Source: Planctomycetota bacterium
Lineage (GTDB): Bacteria; Planctomycetota; B15-G4
Direction of reading: 5' to 3'
NCBI GenBank assembly: GCA_020638905.1
Contig: JACKHP010000023.1
Location: 1-64,000, forward strand
Length of the DNA stretch: 64,000 nucleotides
Positions 58,324 through 64,000 of this stretch are shown here, piece by piece. A model generated the notes under the pieces. It was given only the letters and a program-made list of their open reading frames with translations, was not told the DNA's origin and did no database searches. The translations under genes were made by a program, and so were the position numbers. Position 1 is the first letter of the stretch. The number at the start of each line of letters is the position of its first letter.

Positions 58324-60474
58324 TCAGTCGAGGAACGACTTGCCCACCATGTCGTCGGGGACGGGGATTCCGAAGTGGGCGAGCAGGCTGGCGGTCACGT
58401 CGGTGAGGTCGTGCCCGTCGGTCGACAGCTTGCGGTTGCAGAACAGGATGCCGGGGACGACGGCGGGGTCCATCAGGTGGTTGCCGGTGAAGTCGCCGCC
58501 CTTGTTGTCGTCGATCTCGCGCCTGTTCGTACCGCCGAGGGTCGACGTGTCGGAGCAGCAGTAGCCGGCGTCGTAGCCGACCACGATGTCGGGGGCCTCG
58601 GCGACGCGGCTGCCCGAGTACACGTCGCTCGACCGGAAGGCCCGCCGCACGACCTTGGCGTTCGTCTTGGGGTCGATGATCTGCTCGAGCTTGCCCATGA
58701 TCTCGGCCACGAGCCCGTCGGCCTCGGAGGCCTTCACGATGCCGTGCCCCTCGCGTCCCTCGATGTTGAGGTACAGGCCGTTGAAGCCGAGACCGTAGGC
58801 ACGCGTCCGGAGCCAGTCGACGTCGTGGAGCTCGCCGGTCTGGGCCGGTTCGCCGATCGCCGAGGCGTCGACGGGTTGCCAGACGTGCTGGCCCTCGACG
58901 ACCTCGCCGGTGTCGCGCTCGTAGCCGTGACCGTCGGCGGCGATGCGGACGCCTTCGGGCAGCATCACCAGGTATCCCTGGTCGCGCAGCCAGGCGTTGA
59001 GGTTCACCTTGCGCGTGAACGGCTGGAAGCCGTGGTCGCTGATCACCATCAGCAGCGCGTCCGGCGGGAGCGTGTCGCGCACGTGTCCCAGCACGCGGTC
59101 GATGCCCTCGTAGAAGCCCTCGAGGTCGTGCCCGTGCTTCTTGGCTGCCTCGGGCCGATAGGCCGGGTGCTCGACCTCGGCGCCGGGAGTCTTGGGATCG
59201 CCCAGGTGCCACAGCATGTGGCACTGCAGATCGATGTCCGACAGGTACATGAAGGTCATGTCGCCGCGGCCGAAGCGCTCGAGCGCCAGGTCGAGCATGC
59301 GGTAGCCGTCCTCGTGCACCAGCCCGACCTGCTTGACGAAGTCGTCCTCGTCGAAGAGACCGTCTTTCAGCGCGTTGGTCTCCTCGGGCATGCCCTGGGT
59401 GTAGAAGTGGCCGAGCTCGTCGAAGAGCGCCACCGCCGCGTCGTCGTCGGGGGTCGTGATGGCCGTGACCGGCGCGGCCGCCGAGAAGTTGAGCGGCGAC
59501 GCGTAGAGCTTGAACTGCGGACGCAGCTCCTTCGCGTAGAAGCGCACGATGCCCGTGACGGGCATGTACGGCATGATCTCGAAGGTGACCTCCATCCAGT
59601 CGGTCCACTCGCCTTCGCGCACGACCGCCTGCGAGTCGCCGCAGTGGATCCAGGCGACATCGTCCTCGGGGTCGATCTCGACGGTGAGCGGTGCGGTCAG
59701 GTAGTGCGTCGGGTCGCCCTTCGGATAGGTGCGCATCGCGTCGGGCGGGCCGAGCAGGACGTCGCGCACCGTGTCGCCGATGCCGTCCTCGTCCTCGTCC
59801 TCGACGCGCACGCTGCGGAACTCGGCCTTGAGCGAGGTCGAGTTCGGCACGAGCACGTCGGTGTACCAGGCGTACTTGCCGTTGAGCGCGCGGAGGTCGT
59901 CGGTGCCCATGCCCGAGAGCGTGAGCGCGCCCGACGGCGTGGGCGGGAAGTTGCCGGGGATGCGGTAGACCTCGGTCTCGACGCCGGCGTCGTGCAGGTA
60001 GTCCCAGAAGGGCTTGCCCGAGCGGTTGTTGACGATCGTGTCGCCGCCCCAGAGCGGAAGCGTGTAGCCGAAGAGGTCGAGCGTCGTCGCCTCGTCGCCG
60101 CTGGGTGGCGGCGTGGCCGACGAGATCGCCGTATACGTCTTCGGGTCGCGGTGGATGAAGTCGTAGATGCCGTGGCCGCCTGGGTTCATGCCGGTCACGA
60201 AGTTCGACCAGGCCACCGGGCTCTGCGGTGGGTTCGACGTGCCGAGCTTCTGGAAGGTGCCCTCGGCGGCGAGGCGCGCGAAGTTCGGCATGCGTCCTTC
60301 GTCGGCCAGGCGCTGCAGGATGACGGGGTCGACCCCGTCGATGCCGAGCACGAACACGCCGGCCTTGCCGGCGGTCGCCTCGGTCGCCGCCTCGCTCGGT
60401 GCGGGAGCGGCGTACAGCGACGGGACGGCCGCGGCCAGCGCGACCAGCAGGACGGGGACCGGCGACGCCCTCAT
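58324..60474 (-). CDS. Secreted AP-superfamily phosphohydrolase (type I phosphodiesterase-like)
   Basis: A 716-residue protein with a signal peptide (about 1-22, ending YAAPAPS). The alkaline-phosphatase-superfamily metal and nucleophile motifs are visible: LGIDGVDP (metal Asp), PQSPVAWSNFVTG (nucleophile region), SDIDLQCHMLWH (metal site), and ISDHGFQPF (metal Asp/His). Near residue 225 the acidic run VEDEDEDGIGDT looks like a calcium-binding loop. Related COG3379 proteins are of unknown substrate; phosphodiester or phosphonate hydrolysis is likely. The ATG overlaps the stop of its paralogue (ATGA), so the two are made together. It is the nearer gene to the RHH-like protein. Confidence 0.85.
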   Translation of the reverse strand: MRASPVPVLLVALAAAVPSLYAAPAPSEAATEATAGKAGVFVLGIDGVDPVILQRLADEGRMPNFARLAAEGTFQKLGTSNPPQSPVAWSNFVTGMNPGGHGIYDFIHRDPKTYTAISSATPPPSGDEATTLDLFGYTLPLWGGDTIVNNRSGKPFWDYLHDAGVETEVYRIPGNFPPTPSGALTLSGMGTDDLRALNGKYAWYTDVLVPNSTSLKAEFRSVRVEDEDEDGIGDTVRDVLLGPPDAMRTYPKGDPTHYLTAPLTVEIDPEDDVAWIHCGDSQAVVREGEWTDWMEVTFEIMPYMPVTGIVRFYAKELRPQFKLYASPLNFSAAAPVTAITTPDDDAAVALFDELGHFYTQGMPEETNALKDGLFDEDDFVKQVGLVHEDGYRMLDLALERFGRGDMTFMYLSDIDLQCHMLWHLGDPKTPGAEVEHPAYRPEAAKKHGHDLEGFYEGIDRVLGHVRDTLPPDALLMVISDHGFQPFTRKVNLNAWLRDQGYLVMLPEGVRIAADGHGYERDTGEVVEGQHVWQPVDASAIGEPAQTGELHDVDWLRTRAYGLGFNGLYLNIEGREGHGIVKASEADGLVAEIMGKLEQIIDPKTNAKVVRRAFRSSDVYSGSRVAEAPDIVVGYDAGYCCSDTSTLGGTNRREIDDNKGGDFTGNHLMDPAVVPGILFCNRKLSTDGHDLTDVTASLLAHFGIPVPDDMVGKSFLD

Positions 60475-62702
60475 CGCGACGACTCCTCGGTGGCCGCCAC
60501 CGCGGCGGCCGCGGCCGGCGCGGACTGCCCGGCGGGGAAGATGCGAGCACCGGGCGCGCTGCCCGACTGGCTCAGGCTGTGCGGGTCGAGCATGCCGGCG
60601 ACGTTGCCGTCGCGGAAGATGTCCGTGCCCTGCATGTACTTCGGCGGCTGCTGCCCGAAGAGCTTCATGACCGAAGGCGCCATGTCGAGCAACGTGGGCG
60701 TGTCGGTGGCGATCGGACGGCTGCAGAAGAACACGCCCGGGACGATGCGCGGGTCGACGCAGTGGTCGCCGCTCCAGCTCTTCTTGTTGTCGCTGAAGAC
60801 CTCCTCCGGCACCGCGCCGGTGGCGCAGTCCCACGAGTTCCGGTAGCCGCCGTCGTAGCCGATGATCAGGTCGGGCGCGTCGAAGCGGTACGGTCCGTCG
60901 AAGAAGTCGGCCGACGCGAACACGTCGAGGATGGCCTTCTCGCCGGTCTTCGGGTCGCGCAGCTCCTTGAGCCTCGCGATCAGCTCGGCGACGAGCGCGT
61001 CGTACTCGGCGCCCTCCTCGACGATGCCGCTGGCCTCGCGTCCCTTGCGGTTGATGAACATGCCGGTCAGGCCGAGGCTGAAGGCGCGCGTGCGGCTCCA
61101 GTCGACCTGCGCGAACCAGTCACCCGACGTGCGCTTGTCGTCCTTCAGGAAGAGGTAGCCCTCGTCGCGCAGCCAGGCGTTCAGGTTCACGCCGCGCCGG
61201 AAGTTCGTGAATCCGTGGTCGCTGATGACCATCAGGCACGTGTCGTCGCGCACGAGCTCGTCCCACATCTCGCCGAGCATCGTGTCCATGCGCTGGTACG
61301 TGCGCAGGATGGCGTCCTTCCACTGCTCGGTGTCGCGGCCCTCGTTCGCCGGGTGCTCGGGGTCGAGGTACCGGTAGAACATGTGCTGGACGCGGTCGGT
61401 CGTGTCGAACACGCAGGTGACGAGGCCCTTCTTCTGGCGCTTGAGCGCGTCCTTGAACATGGCCACGCGCTCGTCGGCGATGAGCATGGCCTGCTCGTAG
61501 AAGGCCTTCTCGTCGATCACGCGCTCGTTGAGCGCCCAGGTGTCCTCGGCCAGCCCGAGCGTCGCGAACTTGCCCAGCTTCTTGGCCAGGTAGATCGCGT
61601 ACACCGTCGGATGGCTGATCGGCATCGCCGGGTTCTCCGGGTCGATGTGGATCGGCGTGTGGTAGAGGTTCACCTCGGGGTCGACGCTGTTGAAGTAGAA
61701 GCGCGTGATGCCGTTGACCTTGGCCATGCGTCCGGCGTCGAAGGTCAGCGTGACCCACTCGCTGTATTCTTGGGGACGCAGGACGATCGGCTCGTCGACG
61801 CCGTCGATCTCGAGCTTCGCCGACTGCTTGTCGTCGGCGACCGTGATCGTCATCGGCACGGTCATGTGCCCGCCGCCCGGCGCGTCGGGGCCCATCACGC
61901 GCGTGCGGATGCGGTTGCCCTGGCGCCGCAGCACCGTCTGCTCGCCGCCCGTGAACGCCGCGTGTCCGTCGGAGCTCTGGGTGCTGAAGAACCCGAAGGT
62001 GCCCTGGCTGCCGCGCAGGTCGGGCACGCACATGCCCGACAGCAGCAGTCCCTTGAAGGGGACCGGCGGGAACGTGATCGGCACGCGCTGGATGGTCGAC
62101 GTGATGTTGCGCTCGCCGAGCACCTTCCAGAAGGCCTGGCTCTTCTGGAGCAGCTTGATCGTCGAACGCGTCCCCGGCAGCGGGACGGCGAACTTGCCGA
62201 TGTTCATCACGCGCTTCACCGAGCGGATGTCGGTGCTCGAGAGCATCGGCATGTACGTGCACGGATCGCGCGTGAGGAAGTCGTAGATGTTGTGCCGCGA
62301 CGGGTCGACGCCGGTGGTGAAGCTCGACCACGCGACCGGCGACATCGACGGGTAGCTCGTGCCCAGCGGACGGAAGACGCCGCGCTCCGCCAACCGCTGG
62401 AAGTTCGGCAGCTTGCCCTCGCGCATGAAGCGCGTGGCGATGCCGGGATCCATGCCGTCGAGCCCGAGCACCACGACCCGCTTCACCTTCGCGTTCTTGA
62501 ACGGGTTGCCGGTGACGACCAGGCGCCACAGGAGCTTGATCGGGAACATGAGCACCACGCCGAACGCGAGGAACAGCGTGCTCACCAGGACCAGCGCCGA
62601 GCCGGCGAACGCGAAACCCGCGCCGGGGCCGATGTAGGCCAGGGCGGAGGGGCCCGAGAAGAGGACCATCAGGGCGACGAGCGGGACGACTCTCGAACGC
62701 AT
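60471..62702 (-). CDS. Membrane-anchored AP-superfamily phosphohydrolase
   Basis: A 743-residue protein. A signal-like helix (about 6-22) ends before AYIGPGAG, a motif I associate with N-termini of COG3379 proteins, and a second membrane helix follows (about 30-57). The catalytic domain has LGLDGMDPGIATRF, SMSPVAWSSFTTG, DTTDRVQHMFYRYLD and ISDHGFTNF, and a late IIGYDGGYRNSWD. All superfamily metal-site motifs are intact. A Pro/Ala-rich C-terminal tail ends the chain. ATG 62702 is preferred over 62717 because GGAG precedes it by 9 nt. It lies 55 bp behind the APS kinase gene and overlaps its paralogue, pointing to one pathway. Confidence 0.85.
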   Translation of the reverse strand: MRSRVVPLVALMVLFSGPSALAYIGPGAGFAFAGSALVLVSTLFLAFGVVLMFPIKLLWRLVVTGNPFKNAKVKRVVVLGLDGMDPGIATRFMREGKLPNFQRLAERGVFRPLGTSYPSMSPVAWSSFTTGVDPSRHNIYDFLTRDPCTYMPMLSSTDIRSVKRVMNIGKFAVPLPGTRSTIKLLQKSQAFWKVLGERNITSTIQRVPITFPPVPFKGLLLSGMCVPDLRGSQGTFGFFSTQSSDGHAAFTGGEQTVLRRQGNRIRTRVMGPDAPGGGHMTVPMTITVADDKQSAKLEIDGVDEPIVLRPQEYSEWVTLTFDAGRMAKVNGITRFYFNSVDPEVNLYHTPIHIDPENPAMPISHPTVYAIYLAKKLGKFATLGLAEDTWALNERVIDEKAFYEQAMLIADERVAMFKDALKRQKKGLVTCVFDTTDRVQHMFYRYLDPEHPANEGRDTEQWKDAILRTYQRMDTMLGEMWDELVRDDTCLMVISDHGFTNFRRGVNLNAWLRDEGYLFLKDDKRTSGDWFAQVDWSRTRAFSLGLTGMFINRKGREASGIVEEGAEYDALVAELIARLKELRDPKTGEKAILDVFASADFFDGPYRFDAPDLIIGYDGGYRNSWDCATGAVPEEVFSDNKKSWSGDHCVDPRIVPGVFFCSRPIATDTPTLLDMAPSVMKLFGQQPPKYMQGTDIFRDGNVAGMLDPHSLSQSGSAPGARIFPAGQSAPAAAAAVAATEESSR

Positions 62703-62757
62703 CGGGCCTGGCTCCATGGGGGGGTGGCTCTCACGAGGGGGGCGACCCCCTCCCTTG

Positions 62758-63366
62758 TCAGCCGATGAAGTTGAGCGCCTTGAGCTTGTCCATGATACGG
62801 GCTTCCTCTTCGGGCGACACGTCGTCGGAGAGGTCGCCGGGGATCAGCCCGCGCTGCTCGAGGTGGCGGACGATCTTCATCGTCGAGTCGTCGATGGTCT
62901 CGGTCTCGGTGTCGATGAAGACCTCGGGGTTGACCGGGGCCTCGTACGGGTCGTCGATGCCCGTGAATCCCTTGATCTCGCCGGCGCGGGCCTTCTTGTA
63001 GAGGCCCTTCGTGTCGCGCTCCTCGAGCTTGTCGATGCTGCAGGCCGTGTAGACCTCGACGAAGTGGGAGTGCATGCCCCGCACCTCGTCGCGGATCGAC
63101 TGGTAGGGCGAGATGGCGGCCGCGATGCAGACCGCGTGGTTGCGCGCCAGCAGGCTGGCCACGAACCCGATGCGGCGGATGTTCGTGTCGCGGTCCTCCT
63201 TCGAGAACCCGAGGCCCTTGCTGAGGTTGGTGCGGACCACGTCGCCGTCGAGCAGCTCGACGTTCATGCCGCGCTTGAGGAGGACCTTCTGGACGCGCTT
63301 GGCAAGGGTGGTCTTGCCGGCGCCGGAGAGTCCTGTGAACCAGATCGTGAAGCCTTGGGTGGCCAT
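62758..63366 (-). CDS. cysC: Adenylylsulfate kinase
   Basis: A 202-residue APS kinase. The P-loop is GLSGAGKTT (about 12-20), then LLDGDVVRTNLSKGLGFSKEDRDTNIRRIG, AAAISPYQSIRDEVR and FVEVYTACSIDKLEERDTKGLYKKARAGEIKGFTGIDDPYEAP, all normal. It makes PAPS from APS and ATP, the sulfate donor for sulfotransferases. About 45 extra residues follow the fold and end RIMDKLKALNFIG. No ATP sulfurylase is in the window, but the sulfatase-like protein is 95 bp upstream. The ATG is 63366. Confidence 0.95.
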   Translation of the reverse strand: MATQGFTIWFTGLSGAGKTTLAKRVQKVLLKRGMNVELLDGDVVRTNLSKGLGFSKEDRDTNIRRIGFVASLLARNHAVCIAAAISPYQSIRDEVRGMHSHFVEVYTACSIDKLEERDTKGLYKKARAGEIKGFTGIDDPYEAPVNPEVFIDTETETIDDSTMKIVRHLEQRGLIPGDLSDDVSPEEEARIMDKLKALNFIG

Positions 63367-63461
63367 GGGGTGGGGGTCGCCTTCGGGAGGAGGGACGGGT
63401 ACGGGTGGAAAGGCGCCCCTGTGGGACGGCCGCGGATTCGCGGCCCCGGAGCGCCGCGGGG

Positions 63462-64000
63462 TCAGCGGATCTTGCCCTCGAGGTACGGCACCTCGAAGAC
63501 CTTCTCGTGCATGATCGGGCCGTGGCCGAAGTAGCCGCTCTCGCCGAAGAGCTCGCCGTGGTCGGCCGTGACGACGATCCAGGTGTTGTCGGGGACCATG
63601 TCGTAGAGCGCGGGGAAGACCTCCTCGTCGAGGTACTTCACGGTGTTGATCTGCATGCCGCGCAGCGTGTCGAGCTTCTCCTGGTCGAAGAACTTCGGCA
63701 CGTTCTCGTCCTTCACCAGCTTGCCGCCGACGGTCTGGCTGTCGAGGTGCTTGAAGACGCCGTGGATGCCGCTGATGCGCGGCCAGTCCTTCGGATCCTG
63801 GTCGGGCGTCACGAACGGGTAGTGCGTCTCGCCCACGTTCATGAGGGTGAAGCTCGGACGCTCGTTGTCGAACTTGAGCGTCGGCAGCATCGCCTTCATG
63901 TCGTTGTGCTTGTCCATGAGCTGGAACGTGTCGAAGCCGCGGTTCACGCCGGTGCGGCTGTTCAGCACGGGCAGCGACACGCGCGCGTGTGTCGTGTAGC
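63462..64000 (-). CDS. Sulfatase-like (AP-superfamily) enzyme, truncated by window edge
   Basis: The frame stays open to the end of the window, so the N-terminus lies outside; about 178 residues of the C-terminal part are visible. They contain YTTHARVSLPVLNSRTG, GFDTFQLMDKHNDM, FTLMNVGETHYPF and VTADHGELFGESGYFGHG, with the metal-binding Asp-His pair and the final HEKVFEVPYLEG. This fits the sulfatase branch of the alkaline phosphatase superfamily. The cysteine/serine that becomes formylglycine would be upstream. The chain stops soon after the last metal motif, shorter than many sulfatases. With the APS kinase it suggests sulfate-ester metabolism. Confidence 0.75.
   Translation of the reverse strand, partial: YTTHARVSLPVLNSRTGVNRGFDTFQLMDKHNDMKAMLPTLKFDNERPSFTLMNVGETHYPFVTPDQDPKDWPRISGIHGVFKHLDSQTVGGKLVKDENVPKFFDQEKLDTLRGMQINTVKYLDEEVFPALYDMVPDNTWIVVTADHGELFGESGYFGHGPIMHEKVFEVPYLEGKIR

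Overview
This is a 64 kb, very GC-rich (about 70% by eye), densely coded bacterial stretch with 53 protein genes and no recognisable rRNA, tRNA, insertion sequence, phage gene or CRISPR array. The cell is Gram-negative: there is an LptB-type ATPase, several lipoproteins with clear lipoboxes, and periplasmic thiol and protease genes. Several traits point to Planctomycetota or a close relative: a protein kinase with DWG in place of DFG and a tail of TPR-like repeats, several sigma factors, FG-GAP propeller proteins, AP-superfamily enzymes, IcmF, and a GreA with a very long N-terminal extension. This assignment is an inference; no marker rRNA is present.

Layout. 1-5.3 kb: the end of a membrane glycosyltransferase, then a minus-strand signalling operon (BON/OmpA-like membrane protein, small Ras-like GTPase, histidine kinase, response regulator). 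5.6-7.3 kb: two periplasmic thiol-redox lipoproteins. 7.4-13.4 kb: an ECF sigma/membrane anti-sigma pair followed by a PDZ coiled-coil protein and a carboxypeptidase-regulatory-repeat protein, convergent with a secreted trypsin-like protease. 13.6-17.7 kb: an FG-GAP protein coupled to a DUF3352-like protein. 18.3-20.1 kb: etfA and etfB. 20.2-23.7 kb: HD-GYP regulator, lptB, signal peptidase I. 24.3-35.0 kb: a long minus-strand housekeeping run (lepA, rdgB, rph, birA, a FliA-type sigma factor with a histone-like tail, apt, argS, a membrane protein with a glycosidase-like domain, a Nudix hydrolase). 35.1-36.9 kb: pyrK and a metallophosphoesterase.

37.2-45.5 kb is a plus-strand acyl-CoA operon: thiolase, hydroxyacyl-CoA dehydrogenase, two acyl-CoA dehydrogenases, the mutase chaperone MeaB, a free B12-binding mutase subunit, a small DNA-binding protein and a GreA homologue. 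It presumably feeds electrons to the ETF at 18-20 kb. A fused isobutyryl-CoA mutase (icmF, 53.6-57.0 kb) extends this B12-dependent acyl-CoA theme. 45.5-52.6 kb holds a nitroreductase/methyltransferase-like fusion, a Ser/Thr kinase, an FG-GAP protein and another sigma factor. 52.6-53.3 kb is a hairpin-rich stretch ending in a small gene and the best intrinsic terminator of the window. 57.1-64.0 kb is a minus-strand cluster of a possible Oxa1-like membrane protein, a tiny RHH-like protein, two AP-superfamily phosphohydrolases, an APS kinase and a sulfatase-like protein cut by the window edge.

Regulation. A recurring -10 element, roughly TAnnnT followed by CGC or a similar GC-rich discriminator, lies upstream of many genes on both strands (for example TAGACT, TAGAAT, TATCCT, TACGAT). 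In two cases it is so close to the start codon that the mRNA should be leaderless. Many genes overlap by 4 bp (ATGA or GTGA), so translational coupling is widespread.
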